Source: Actinocorallia aurantiaca (GTDB lineage Bacteria; Actinomycetota; Actinomycetes; Streptosporangiales; Streptosporangiaceae). Taken from it: 64,000 nt of DNA. The notes beneath the pieces were generated by a model. It searched no databases and had not been told where the DNA came from. It saw only the letters and a list, made by a program, of their open reading frames with translations. Positions within the stretch are counted from its first letter, which is position 1, and each line of letters starts with the position of its first letter. This document shows positions 32,128 through 40,700 of this stretch, one piece after another. The position numbers were made by a program, and so were the translations under genes. The stretch is from assembly GCF_039533685.1 (NCBI RefSeq), contig NZ_BAAATZ010000002.1, positions 310,001 to 374,000 of the forward strand, given 5' to 3'.

Positions 32128-33622
32128 CAACACGCTGCTCGCCGGGCGCTACCGGCTGGAGAGCCGCCTCGGCCGGGGCGGCATGGCCGACGTCTGGAGG
32201 GCCCGCGACGAGTTCCTCGGCCGGACCGTCGCCGTCAAGGAGGTGCGGCTGCCGTCCGGCCTCGACGAGGATCGGCGCGCCGACTTCTGCGAGCGCTTCC
32301 TGCGCGAGGCGCGCGCCGCCGCCGCGCTGCCCCACCCGTCGATCATCACCGTGCACGACGTGCTGCGGCAGGACGGGCGCCCCTGGATCGTCATGGACCT
32401 CATCGACGGCCCGTCACTGGAGGGCGTCCGGGCCGAGCGGGGGCCGCTGCCGCCCCGGAAGGTCGCCGAAATAGGCCTTCAGCTGCTGGACGCCCTGTGC
32501 CTGGCGCACGAACGCGGCATCCTGCACCGCGACGTGAAACCGGCGAACGTGCTGCTCAGCGGCGACCGGGCGATCCTCACCGACTTCGGTATCGCCGTGC
32601 TCTCCGGCGACGTCCGCCTGACCTCCGTCGAGGGGATCGTCGGCTCGCCCGGCTACATGGCGCCCGAACGCCTCCAGGACGGGCACGGCGCGGGCCCGTC
32701 GTCGGACCTGTGGGCCCTCGGCGCGACCCTCTACACGCTCGTCGAAGGCCGCCACCCCTTCGAGCGGCAGAGCGCACTGGCGATGCTCGGCGCCGTCCTG
32801 ACCGAGGACGTCCCCCCGCCCCGGCTGGCGGGACCGCTCGGGCCCGTCCTCGTCGCGATGATGAACCGCAATCCCCACCTCCGGCCCGTTCCCGCAGAGA
32901 TCAGGCGCGCCTTCCAGGCGGCGGCCGGGATCGCTCCCGTCTCCCCGCCCGTGTTCCAGCCTTCGCCTCCCGCCGGGGGTGGCTTCCCTTCGACGGTCCC
33001 CGGGAGCACGGTCACGCCTTCCGGTCGGCGTCGGCGGGGGCCGTTGATCGTCGGCACCGCGCTCGTGCTGGCGGCCGCGGCCGGTCTGGGCTTCGTTCTC
33101 CTGCGGCCCGGCGACGCGCCTCCGGTCTCCGTCGCGCCGTCCCCTTCCGCGACGCTCGCCGCCGCGCCCGATCCCTGCGGCCTGCTGACCGCCGAGCAGG
33201 CCTCCGAACTCGTGAGCGGCTCCAAGGCCTCGGCGAAGGGCGCGGACACCTGCTCCTGGGGCGACCTCGACCTCAAGGTCCGCTTTCTGCCTCCGCAGGG
33301 CGGGCAGCCTCCCGAGGAGACGGCCAAGAAGACGTTCGCCTTCATGAGACGCCAGGCGACGAGCTCCGCGGGCACTTCCGCCGACCCGATCTCGACGGTC
33401 GTGAAGTCCGCTCCCCGGGACCTGCCCGGCCTCGGCGAGGAGGCCTTCGCCCAGGACACGACCCTCACCGGGTCCTTCGCGAGCACCCGTTCCGTCCTCT
33501 CGGCCCGCTCGGGTCGGCTCATCCTCCAGGTCGAGTACGGAGGGGAGTCCGCCACGGTGCGGAACGCTCAGGACATCACTCTCAAAGCCGCTCGTTACGC
33601 CATGCAGAACATCACTTCCTGA
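32120..33622 (+). CDS. Transmembrane Ser/Thr protein kinase (active type), fourth of four
   Basis: A 500-residue receptor-type kinase. All catalytic elements are intact: glycine loop LGRGGMADVW, Lys40 in VAVKEV, HRDVKPAN (136 to 143), TDFG with Asp155, and the SPGYMAPE activation-segment end. A proline-rich juxtamembrane linker (about 275 to 310) leads to a membrane helix (IVGTALVLAAAAGLGFVLL) and an ectodomain with DPCGLLTAEQASELVSG and the second Cys in TCSWGD. It overlaps the preceding pseudokinase by 8 bp. Being the only other catalytically complete member, it and the first kinase are the likely phosphate donors of the cluster. An ECF sigma gene follows 85 bp later. Confidence 0.93.
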   Translation: MADNTLLAGRYRLESRLGRGGMADVWRARDEFLGRTVAVKEVRLPSGLDEDRRADFCERFLREARAAAALPHPSIITVHDVLRQDGRPWIVMDLIDGPSLEGVRAERGPLPPRKVAEIGLQLLDALCLAHERGILHRDVKPANVLLSGDRAILTDFGIAVLSGDVRLTSVEGIVGSPGYMAPERLQDGHGAGPSSDLWALGATLYTLVEGRHPFERQSALAMLGAVLTEDVPPPRLAGPLGPVLVAMMNRNPHLRPVPAEIRRAFQAAAGIAPVSPPVFQPSPPAGGGFPSTVPGSTVTPSGRRRRGPLIVGTALVLAAAAGLGFVLLRPGDAPPVSVAPSPSATLAAAPDPCGLLTAEQASELVSGSKASAKGADTCSWGDLDLKVRFLPPQGGQPPEETAKKTFAFMRRQATSSAGTSADPISTVVKSAPRDLPGLGEEAFAQDTTLTGSFASTRSVLSARSGRLILQVEYGGESATVRNAQDITLKAARYAMQNITS

Positions 33623-33707
33623 AAAAGTCACTCCTGCGAAGCAGCAATACCGGTGGGGCGCGTGTCTTCTTCATGTGGAGAGTGAACATGCGGTCCGCTG
33701 GAGCGCG

Positions 33708-34202
33708 GTGATCGCCGAGACGGAGGCGTTCCCCGCCTTCTACCGCGAGCACCAGACGGGGCTCGTCCGGCTGGCGATGATGCTGGTCGGCGACGAGGCC
33801 ACCGCCGAGGACGTCGTCCAGGATGTGTTCGTCCGCCTCCACCGGAACGCTCCCTCACTCCGGGACGAGGGGAAGCTCCTCGCCTACGTGCGGACCTCGG
33901 TGCTCAACGGCTGCCGGTCGGTCCTGCGGCGGCGCAAGCTCATGCGCAGGCACGCCGAACGGTACGAGCCGCCGGCCTGGTCGGCGGAGTCCCAGGCCAT
34001 GCTCGGCGAGGACCACCGCGAGGTGATGCGGGCCCTGCACCGGCTGCCCCGGCGGCAACGCGAGGTCCTGGTCCTGCGGTTCTACGCCGACCTGCCCGAC
34101 GAGGAGATCGCCACGACCCTGAAGATCCGCCCCTCCACCGTCCGCTCCACCATGTCCCGGGCGCTGGGCGCCCTCGAACGCGAACTGGAGGACGCCTCAT
34201 GA
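33708..34202 (+). CDS. SigE-family ECF RNA polymerase sigma factor
   Basis: About 164 residues. Region 2 is FPAFYREHQTGLVRLAMMLV then GDEATAEDVVQDVFVRLH, and region 4 is LPRRQREVLVLRFYADLPDEEIA ... RPSTVRSTMSRALGALERELE. This pattern is the actinobacterial SigE-70 family of ECF sigma factors. I prefer the GTG at 33708 (GGAG at 33700 to 33703); a GTG at 33675 in the same frame would add 11 residues. It overlaps the following membrane protein by ATGA, as ECF sigma genes do with their anti-sigma or sensor partner, and lies on the same strand 85 bp after the kinase cluster. Confidence 0.9.
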   Translation: MIAETEAFPAFYREHQTGLVRLAMMLVGDEATAEDVVQDVFVRLHRNAPSLRDEGKLLAYVRTSVLNGCRSVLRRRKLMRRHAERYEPPAWSAESQAMLGEDHREVMRALHRLPRRQREVLVLRFYADLPDEEIATTLKIRPSTVRSTMSRALGALERELEDAS

Positions 34203-35404
34203 ACGTCGAAGACCGGCTCAGAGCCGCCCTCCACGGCACCGCCGACCTGGTGGAGGACCGGCCGCGGCCACTACCGGCGGTCCGCCGCGGACGTGGGATC
34301 ACGCGGTTTCTGCCTGCCTGGGCGGCGCTCGTCGTCGCGCTCGTCGTCCTGGGGCCGTTCGTCCTGCCGGACGGGGAGCCCGACGCGCCGATTCCGGCGA
34401 GCTCTCCGAGCTACGCCATCGGGTCGGCACCGGAGTTCTACGTGGCGGTCTATGGCGCCGAGGAAGGTCGGCCGTCGCGTTTCGAGGCCCGTTCGACCGC
34501 CACGGGGGAGGTACGGGACGTCAATTACGCGGGCAACAGGGAGAGCTTCGTGTCCATCGCGTCCATCCCAGATGACGAGAGGAAGGGGGTGAGCTCCTTT
34601 CATCTTCTGACTCGCTTGGGCCCGGGCTTCCAACCTGGATGCGCGAAGTACACGGTTTACAACATCGGGTTCTCCGCTGAAGGCAGGTTCACCCAGTGGG
34701 GAACGGGTTCGATCTCGTTCGTGGCGTTGGACGGCACACCCGCGAACCTGGCGACCACCCCGAAGGGGGACGAGATCGCCTACTCGTACGAGAGTTGCGG
34801 TCGGAAGGTGGTCGAGGGGAACACCGAACACTACGTCGGTGACGGCGCGACCGGGGAGCGGAAGATCGCGCACCACTGGGCGGGGACCACCACGATCTGG
34901 GGAGCCGAAGGGAAGGTGCTGAACCTCGCCTACTCACCGGACGGGCACAGCCTGGCGGTGTTCCGGCAGCGTGACATCGAGGGCGGAGAGGAGCCGAGGA
35001 ACGAACTCCTGCTCATGAGGACGGCGGACCCCTCTGACACCACCTCTCTGCTGGAGGAAGCGGGCAACGCCCCGTTCCAGACGGACGGCGCGGGCCCACT
35101 GCTGTCCAACGCGATGATCACCCCCGACGGAAAGAAGGTCCTGACGCTGTCGAGCGAACCGCATGAGGCCGGTACGGGCTACGAGATCAAGGAGTCCCCA
35201 CTCAGCAAGGGGGAGGCCCGCTCCTGGGGTCTGCTGACGGCGATATCCGTAGAAAGTTACGGGAACCCCCGCACTCTGCTGAAACAGCATCCGTCGGGGC
35301 CGGAAGTGCTCTTCCAGATCGGCATCAAGACCCTCATGCACGGAAGTCAGGGCACCCGCACCATCACGATCGAAGAGGAACCACCCGACGACCTGGCCTG
35401 GTAG
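34199..35404 (+). CDS. Single-pass membrane protein coupled to the ECF sigma factor
   Basis: A 401-residue protein with a short cytoplasmic N-terminus (about 34 residues, MNVEDRLRAALHGTADLVED), one membrane helix (about 36 to 56, FLPAWAALVVALVVLGPFVL) and a large outer domain with WD/TolB-like propeller strands (LNLAYSPDGHSLAVFRQ, MITPDGKKVLTLSSE). The start of the N-terminal tail resembles that of other proteins coupled to SigE-family factors. By position and ATGA overlap it is a candidate anti-sigma factor or sensor; no zinc-binding HxxxCxxC anti-sigma motif is seen. Confidence 0.75.
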   Translation: MNVEDRLRAALHGTADLVEDRPRPLPAVRRGRGITRFLPAWAALVVALVVLGPFVLPDGEPDAPIPASSPSYAIGSAPEFYVAVYGAEEGRPSRFEARSTATGEVRDVNYAGNRESFVSIASIPDDERKGVSSFHLLTRLGPGFQPGCAKYTVYNIGFSAEGRFTQWGTGSISFVALDGTPANLATTPKGDEIAYSYESCGRKVVEGNTEHYVGDGATGERKIAHHWAGTTTIWGAEGKVLNLAYSPDGHSLAVFRQRDIEGGEEPRNELLLMRTADPSDTTSLLEEAGNAPFQTDGAGPLLSNAMITPDGKKVLTLSSEPHEAGTGYEIKESPLSKGEARSWGLLTAISVESYGNPRTLLKQHPSGPEVLFQIGIKTLMHGSQGTRTITIEEEPPDDLAW

Positions 35405-35485
35405 CCCCGGAGCCCGATAACCCCTCTCTCAGAACGCCCGTGTGAGCCCTTCCGGGCTTTCGCGCGCCCGAAAACAGGAGAAGGC

Positions 35486-37090
35486 ATGGCTCTCGCCGTG
35501 GAAGTCCGCCGGACGGACGTCCCTCCGGAACCCGGATCGGGGAACCGGATACTCCGGCTCCTCCTCCTCGGCTGGCTCGCACAGGCCGCGCTCCGGTTCG
35601 GGCTGGCCTGGCACCGGCTCGGGCCCGTCGCCCACCCGGACGAGGCCGGCTACCTCGTCGCGGCGCGGCTGCTGGCGGGAGGTCCGGGCGCGGACCTGTC
35701 CGGGCACACCTTCTACCAGGGCGGCTACCCGCTGCTGCTCGCCCCGGTCTTCTGGGTGACCGAGGATCCCGTCCTGGCGTACCGGCTCGTCTTGCTGGTC
35801 AACGCCCTGGTCGGAGCGCTGGTCTTCCCGCTGGCTTACCTGGCGCTCAAACGGCTGGGAAACGCGAGCCTTCCACTGGCCTGGGCTGCCGCACTGCTGC
35901 CCGCCGTCGTGATCTTCGGGCGGCATGCCCTGGCGGACGCGGTCCTTCCGGTGGTCGTCCTGGCCTGGCTGCTGGCACTAGACCGGTTCTTCCGCGGGCA
36001 CGGCTCCGCGGTGCCCGCGAGCCTGCTCGTCTGCTTCGCCTGCTCGATCCACTCCCGGGGCTCCATCCTCCTCGCCGTCCACGCACTGGCCCTGCTCCTG
36101 GCACTGCGGAAGACGAGACGGCCCGCGCTCACCGGCCTCGCCGCCACGGGCCTCGGATACCTGGCCGTCGACCGGTTCAACGCCTTCCTGCTCGCGGAGC
36201 TCTACCCGTCCGGGGCACTCGACCTCGGCGGCAACCTCCTCGACCGGCTGCTCAGCCTCGACGGCCAGGCGTGGGCGCTGTCCGGCGCGGCGGGCCAGAT
36301 CTGGTACCTGATCACGTCGACCTGGGGTCTGGCGGGAGCGGGCCTGGTCGTGGTGGTCGCCGCGGCCGTGCGCCGCAAACCCATGGCCCTGGTGCTCTGC
36401 GCCGTCACGTTCGGCATCGCCTACGCCTCGATGGCGGCCCTCCCCGACGAGAACCGGGTCGGCAACTTCGCCTACGGGCGCTACCTGAGCTGCGTCGCCC
36501 TCGCCTACGCGCTCGTCGGGCTCCGCGCGCTCGCCGACCACAAGGCCGTCCTGGGAGCGGTCGTGACCCTGACCGCCGCCGCCCAGGTCGTCACGCTGTA
36601 CGCGGGTCCGAGGCTGGACGACACGGTGTTCATTCCCTTCGACTTCCCCGAGGTCATCTTCCTGACCCGCGACTCCGACTCCTTGGAACTGGGGCTCGCC
36701 ACGGCGTCGGCCACGGCCCTGCTCGCCGTCTTCGCCCTCGTCCGCAGACCGGTCGTCGTCCTGGCGCTCGTCAACCTGGTGGCGCTGGTGAGCATCACCG
36801 CCCCGTTCCGCGACGAGCAGCCACTCGACGCGAACCTCCCCGAAGGCGGCGTGCTCACCCAACGGCACGTCCCCTGGCACGTCCGCGCCGCGCTGTACCA
36901 CCACGTCTCCTGGACGAGGATCGGCTGGTACGACCTGGGACATCCGGTTCCGCCCGGCGTGTGCACGGTCCTCGTCCCCTGGCCGTCCGGCACTCCCATC
37001 GAGCAGACCTGGCCCGGCCATCCGGACCCCTGGACCCCCGCCCCGAGCCTCGCCGGCGTCGCGGCCTGGACCTGCCCGTCCCCCCGCTGA
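35486..37090 (+). CDS. Polytopic GT-C-like membrane protein (ArnT/GT39-like)
   Basis: A 534-residue integral membrane protein with about 10 to 12 hydrophobic segments. After a short N-terminal tail and the first membrane segment, an acidic loop HPDEAGYLVAARLLAGG occurs (about residues 52 to 68), in the position where GT-C glycosyltransferases such as protein mannosyltransferases carry their catalytic Asp-Glu. The next repeat, GHTFYQGGYPLLLAPVF, also fits this fold. The donor would be a lipid-linked sugar and the acceptor a cell-envelope component. ATG 35486 follows AGGAGAAGG. It sits alone between two ECF sigma modules. Function is inferred only from fold features. Confidence 0.7.
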   Translation: MALAVEVRRTDVPPEPGSGNRILRLLLLGWLAQAALRFGLAWHRLGPVAHPDEAGYLVAARLLAGGPGADLSGHTFYQGGYPLLLAPVFWVTEDPVLAYRLVLLVNALVGALVFPLAYLALKRLGNASLPLAWAAALLPAVVIFGRHALADAVLPVVVLAWLLALDRFFRGHGSAVPASLLVCFACSIHSRGSILLAVHALALLLALRKTRRPALTGLAATGLGYLAVDRFNAFLLAELYPSGALDLGGNLLDRLLSLDGQAWALSGAAGQIWYLITSTWGLAGAGLVVVVAAAVRRKPMALVLCAVTFGIAYASMAALPDENRVGNFAYGRYLSCVALAYALVGLRALADHKAVLGAVVTLTAAAQVVTLYAGPRLDDTVFIPFDFPEVIFLTRDSDSLELGLATASATALLAVFALVRRPVVVLALVNLVALVSITAPFRDEQPLDANLPEGGVLTQRHVPWHVRAALYHHVSWTRIGWYDLGHPVPPGVCTVLVPWPSGTPIEQTWPGHPDPWTPAPSLAGVAAWTCPSPR

Positions 37091-37175
37091 CCGGGCTCGC
37101 GGAGAAAGAGGGAACCGGATCGCGTCCGGCGACCGAGTACGGGTGATCACGACCCCCGCGAGAGGATCACCCTCC

Positions 37176-37787
37176 ATGACCCGGCCGCCCCTGCTCGCCG
37201 AAGAGGACCGTCAGGACCTCTCCGGCGACGCGTCGCTGATAGCGGAGTCGCTGACGGATCCCGAGCGGTTCGCCCTGGTCTTCGACCGGCACGCCGACGA
37301 GATCCACCGGTACGTCTCCCGGCGGCTCGGCCCGGACCTCGCTGACGACGTCGTGTCGGACACCTTCCTCACCGCGTTCCGCAAACGCGCCTCCTACGAC
37401 CTGGCCCGTGAGGACTCCCGCCCCTGGCTGTACGGCATCGCGTCCCGCCTGATCCGGGCGAACCGGCGCGCCGAGAACCGCCGCAACCGCCTCCTGGCCC
37501 GTGCCCCGGTTCCAGAGCCCGAGTCCTTCGACGAGCGCAGCGCGTCCCGGGTGACCTCCGCCCAGCTCCAGCCCCGGCTCGCCGAGGTGCTCACGAGGCT
37601 GTCGTCCACCGATCGGGACCTGCTGCTGCTCGTGGCCTGGGCCGACCTCACCTACGAGGAGTGCGCCGCCGCCCTCGGCCTGCCCGTCGGCACCGTCCGC
37701 TCCAAACTCCACCGCATCCGCGCCAAGGTCCGCAGAGCCTTCGGCGGTGTCGACCCCACCGGCACGAGCAAGAAGGACGCGTCTTGA
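37176..37787 (+). CDS. ECF RNA polymerase sigma factor (second module)
   Basis: A 203-residue sigma-70 family factor. Region 2 reads FDRHADEIHRYVSRRLGPDL ... ADDVVSDTFLTAFRKRASYD, and region 4 RLSSTDRDLLLLVAWADLTYEECAAALGLPVGTVRSKLHRIRAKVR. The ATG at 37176 is preferred over the GTG at 37143, with GAGAGGA about 9 nt upstream. The stop codon is embedded in the start of the next gene (TTGA), so sigma factor and partner are translationally coupled. This sigma/CU044_5270 arrangement is frequent in Streptosporangiales. Confidence 0.9.
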   Translation: MTRPPLLAEEDRQDLSGDASLIAESLTDPERFALVFDRHADEIHRYVSRRLGPDLADDVVSDTFLTAFRKRASYDLAREDSRPWLYGIASRLIRANRRAENRRNRLLARAPVPEPESFDERSASRVTSAQLQPRLAEVLTRLSSTDRDLLLLVAWADLTYEECAAALGLPVGTVRSKLHRIRAKVRRAFGGVDPTGTSKKDAS

Positions 37788-38830
37788 CCATCGACGAGAT
37801 CGAGATCTTCCGTGACGGCCGGCCCGAGGCCGCTCCCTACGACCCGGTGAGCAGGGCCCGCGCCCGTTCCCGTCTCCTCGACGGCCCCCGCCCTCGCCGC
37901 CTTCCCCGCTGGACGCTCGCGGTGTCGGCCGCGACGGCCGGCGCGCTGGCCTTGGGGCTGTTTCTCCTGCCCGGGGACGACTCCACCCGGATCGCACCGT
38001 CGGCACATCCGGTGAGCGCCGTCGAATATCTGGAAAAAGCTGCTCGGGTAGTGGAGAAGCGTCCTGACGTCCGGCCTGGACCGCACCAGTGGTTGTACGA
38101 GAAGACCCTGATCCAGGGTCGTGACGGCCGTACGGAACATTCCGCGGAGACCTGGAAGCGGCTCGACGGGCAGCAGGCGTCCTCGGGGAACGGGCGGGAC
38201 GGCAAGCCCGCTATAGACGGGCCGTACCTGGGCAGGAACGAACGGTCCCCGCTCCAGCGGTACGACCACCTGCGCACGCTCTCCACGGATCCGAAAAAGC
38301 TCCTGGCCCGGGCCTACAAAGCCGTGGACGACCGCTTCGCCAAGAGGAAAGCCCAGCTCGAACGGATGCCGAACCCCTACAGGGACTACGAGAGAGGAGA
38401 GCTCAAGGAGGACATGATGGAAGACAACCGGCATCGCGCCGCTTACCACGAGATCGCCGAGCTCTTCGAAGGAGTCCTGACCCCGCCGCGGCTTCACGCG
38501 GCGGCCTTCCGGGCCATCGCCAGGATCCCCGGCGTCGAGGTGCTTCCCGAGGGCGCCGACCCGCTCGGCCGGCCGGTCGTGACCGTCGCCAGGATGGACC
38601 AGTACGGCCTCAGATACGAGTACCTGCTCGACCCCGAGACCTACGCGAGCCGCGGCCGGGGCGCCGTGGTGGTCCGCAACGACCTGCGGCAGCGCTCCGG
38701 CGGGGCGTCCATGGGAGAGGACGGGCGGATCACTCCGATGCCGATGCAAGTGCGTCGGATCGGTGAAGGCGACTATGAATTGCGGGAGACCGCGGGCATC
38801 GTCGACGAAGTCGGCCGGTTGCCCGGCTGA
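37784..38830 (+). CDS. CU044_5270 family membrane protein, sigma-coupled
   Basis: A 348-residue protein starting at TTG 37784, with AAGGA 8 nt upstream, which overlaps the sigma stop. The N-terminus (about 40 aa) is cytoplasmic and holds RARARSRLLDG. One membrane helix follows (LAVSAATAGALALGLFLLPG, residues 45 to 64), then a large outer domain with SAVEYLEKAARVVEKRPDV, GPHQWLYEK and the end region AGIVDEVGRLPG, typical of the CU044_5270 family. These proteins pair with ECF sigma factors and probably act as anti-sigma or sensing partners; direct evidence is lacking. Confidence 0.8.
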   Translation: MTIDEIEIFRDGRPEAAPYDPVSRARARSRLLDGPRPRRLPRWTLAVSAATAGALALGLFLLPGDDSTRIAPSAHPVSAVEYLEKAARVVEKRPDVRPGPHQWLYEKTLIQGRDGRTEHSAETWKRLDGQQASSGNGRDGKPAIDGPYLGRNERSPLQRYDHLRTLSTDPKKLLARAYKAVDDRFAKRKAQLERMPNPYRDYERGELKEDMMEDNRHRAAYHEIAELFEGVLTPPRLHAAAFRAIARIPGVEVLPEGADPLGRPVVTVARMDQYGLRYEYLLDPETYASRGRGAVVVRNDLRQRSGGASMGEDGRITPMPMQVRRIGEGDYELRETAGIVDEVGRLPG

Positions 38831-38878
38831 AACCGGGTAGGCCTCCCGTGTATCACCGGTCGCGGGAGAGGGCGGGGC

Positions 38879-39607
38879 ATGGGGGCGGCTCTGGGGTGGG
38901 GAGCGCTCGCCGCGTCGTCGCTGGTCATCGGGGCTCTGCTGGGGCTGGTCCGGGAGTGGCCGGAGCGGCTGGTGGGGCTGGTGCTGGCGTTCGGGGCGGG
39001 GGCGCTCATCTCGGCCGTGGCGTTCGAGCTGGCGCAGGAGGGGGCGCGGATCGGGGGAGCGACCGCGATGGCGATCGGGCTGGCCGTCGGGGCCCTCACC
39101 TACTACCTGGCCGACGGGGTGATCGAGCGGCTCNNNNNNNNNNNNNNNNNNNNNNNNNNNNNNNNNNNNNNNNNNNNNNNNNNNNNNNNNNCGCTGGCCC
39201 TCGGAGCCGTCCTCGACGGGATCCCCGAGCAGCTCGTCCTCGGCCTCGGCGTCGCGGCCGGAAGCGGGATCAGCGTCGGGCTGCTGGCCGCGGTCTTCGT
39301 CTCCAACCTTCCCGAGGCGGTCGGTTCGGCGTCCGAGATGCGCGAGGCGGGTCATTCCCCCGCCCGCATCCGGCTGATCTGGCTGGGCGTCGCCGTGCTC
39401 TGCGCCCTCGCGACCGTCACCGGGAACGCCCTGGCCGACGTGACGTCGGGGCCGCTGAACGGCGCCGTCAACGGGTTCGCCGCGGGAGCGACCCTCGTCA
39501 TGCTGATCGACTCGATGATCCCCACGGCCGCCGAGAAGGGCGGCCGAGCGGCGGGCCTCATCGCCATGCTCGGCTTCGCTGCGGGGACGGCCCTGTCGGC
39601 CTTCTAG
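38879..39607 (+). CDS. ZIP-family metal permease (interrupted by an assembly gap)
   Basis: Membrane protein of the ZIP zinc/iron transporter superfamily, about 242 residues including the unknown stretch. Helices before and after the gap are visible: LIGALLGLVREWPERLVGLVL, LISAVAFELAQEGA, ALGAVLDGIPEQLVLGLGV with the conserved DGIPE metal-binding helix, VSNLPEAVGSASEM (second metal site, N-x-P-E), and FAAGATLVMLIDSMIPTAAE. Bases 39134 to 39191 are N, but the frame is maintained across them, so the gap length is consistent with an intact gene. It would move divalent metals across the inner membrane. Not evidently co-transcribed with its neighbours. Confidence 0.85.
   Translation: MGAALGWGALAASSLVIGALLGLVREWPERLVGLVLAFGAGALISAVAFELAQEGARIGGATAMAIGLAVGALTYYLADGVIERLXXXXXXXXXXXXXXXXXXXXLALGAVLDGIPEQLVLGLGVAAGSGISVGLLAAVFVSNLPEAVGSASEMREAGHSPARIRLIWLGVAVLCALATVTGNALADVTSGPLNGAVNGFAAGATLVMLIDSMIPTAAEKGGRAAGLIAMLGFAAGTALSAF
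39134..39191. other. Assembly gap (58 N)
   Basis: 58 unknown bases lie inside the ZIP transporter gene. The flanking sequence is in one frame, so the true sequence probably has this or an equivalent length modulo 3. Confidence 0.95.
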
Positions 39608-39731
39608 GGCCTGTTCGTAGTCCAGATCATGGTGTTTTGGGCGCGTGGCCTCTGCCGTAGCGCGTCCGCGAGAAGTCCGTTCGGTGTGTCTCGCCATGCG
39701 TGCTGGTGCATGCCGGTTGTCCGGGATCGCC

Positions 39732-40688
39732 TCATCTGATCCTGAAGGCGCGGACGATCAGGGAGGTGTCGTTCAGGGTGTGCGGTGCGAGCGCGTGGTA
39801 GGCCCACACGTGTACCCAGGCGTTGCCCGTTCGGACGGTCAACCAGCTCTTGACCATGCCGGGGCCGGTGTAGGTCAGCAGCAGGAAACACAGGGAAACG
39901 GTCACCTCCCGCGGCGATCCGAAGACGGCCCAGGCGTCCCAAAGGTGGAAGACCGTGTAGGCCAGGCCGCCGAGCATGACGGTCGCCGCCGTCGAGCCGG
40001 TGAGCCTGGCCAGGCGCGGGAGCAGGATCGCGAAGACGAACACCATCGCGGGAAGGACTGTTCCGGCGAAGTAGAGGACAAAGGTCAGCGGGGCGCCGAG
40101 GGCCAGCTGGCGCGCCGAGAGGTCGAAGATCGCGGGTTCCAGGGCGACGATCTGGACCAGGGACTCGACCGTCAGCACGGCCAGGATCAGTGTCGTGTCC
40201 GCGCGGCGGTCCGCGGAGCGGAGGTTGAGCTCGCGGGCGCTGTAACGCCGACGGAAGTAGGCGAACGGGATGATCGCGTAGGCGACGAGGTTGTACCCGG
40301 CCCAGGTGACGGCCTCGCGCGGCGTGACGTCGTCGTGCGTGCCGAACACCGAGCCGGCGAGGTGCCAGCCGAACGGGTGCCAGCCGAGGGTCTTGCCGAG
40401 TGCGTAGCCGACGGCCATGGCGACGGCCCCGTAGGCGAGGAGACCGAGCGTCTCGCGTCCGGCGTGCTCCGGGGCGCGTGCAGCGAGGTCCGGGCGTGGT
40501 CGCCTGCGCGTCAGGAGTCCGATCAGAACGAGCATGAGCAGTGTTTCGGCGATGAGGGTGTTCACACCCGTCAGCTGCTTGCCGGTGGCGGGGTCCGGCA
40601 GATTGATCGGCAGCTCGGGACCGGCGAGGCAGAGGATCAGGGCGTTGGCGGCGAGCCAGGCGAGGAGCGCGAGGACGACGGATTTCAC
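39732..40688 (-). CDS. Polytopic membrane protein, TetR-controlled
   Basis: A 318-residue membrane protein with about eight hydrophobic segments (first VVLALLAWLAANALILCLAG, later ETLLMLVLIGLL and LTFVLYFAGTVLPAMVFVFA). Near the end are a conserved-looking HLWDAWAVFG and VHVWAYHALAPH, which recall the histidine-containing last helices of CPBP (CAAX-like) intramembrane proteins; the EExxxR motif of that family is not seen, so I leave it unassigned. It starts 12 bp from the first of two tandem operator-like palindromes and is divergent from a TetR gene, which is the likely repressor. GGAG lies just upstream of the ATG. Confidence 0.7.
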   Translation of the reverse strand: MKSVVLALLAWLAANALILCLAGPELPINLPDPATGKQLTGVNTLIAETLLMLVLIGLLTRRRPRPDLAARAPEHAGRETLGLLAYGAVAMAVGYALGKTLGWHPFGWHLAGSVFGTHDDVTPREAVTWAGYNLVAYAIIPFAYFRRRYSARELNLRSADRRADTTLILAVLTVESLVQIVALEPAIFDLSARQLALGAPLTFVLYFAGTVLPAMVFVFAILLPRLARLTGSTAATVMLGGLAYTVFHLWDAWAVFGSPREVTVSLCFLLLTYTGPGMVKSWLTVRTGNAWVHVWAYHALAPHTLNDTSLIVRAFRIR

Positions 40689-40700
40689 CGGAGGCTCCTT

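Noticed and set aside
35446..35459. Short hairpin agccc-ttcc-gggct as a terminator after the sigma partner gene
   Set aside because: A 5-bp stem is too weak in this GC content to call.
39608..39731. Possible end of an insertion sequence (ggcctgttcgtagtccagatcatg)
   Set aside because: No transposase remnant or matching inverted repeat could be found on the other side of any nearby gene.
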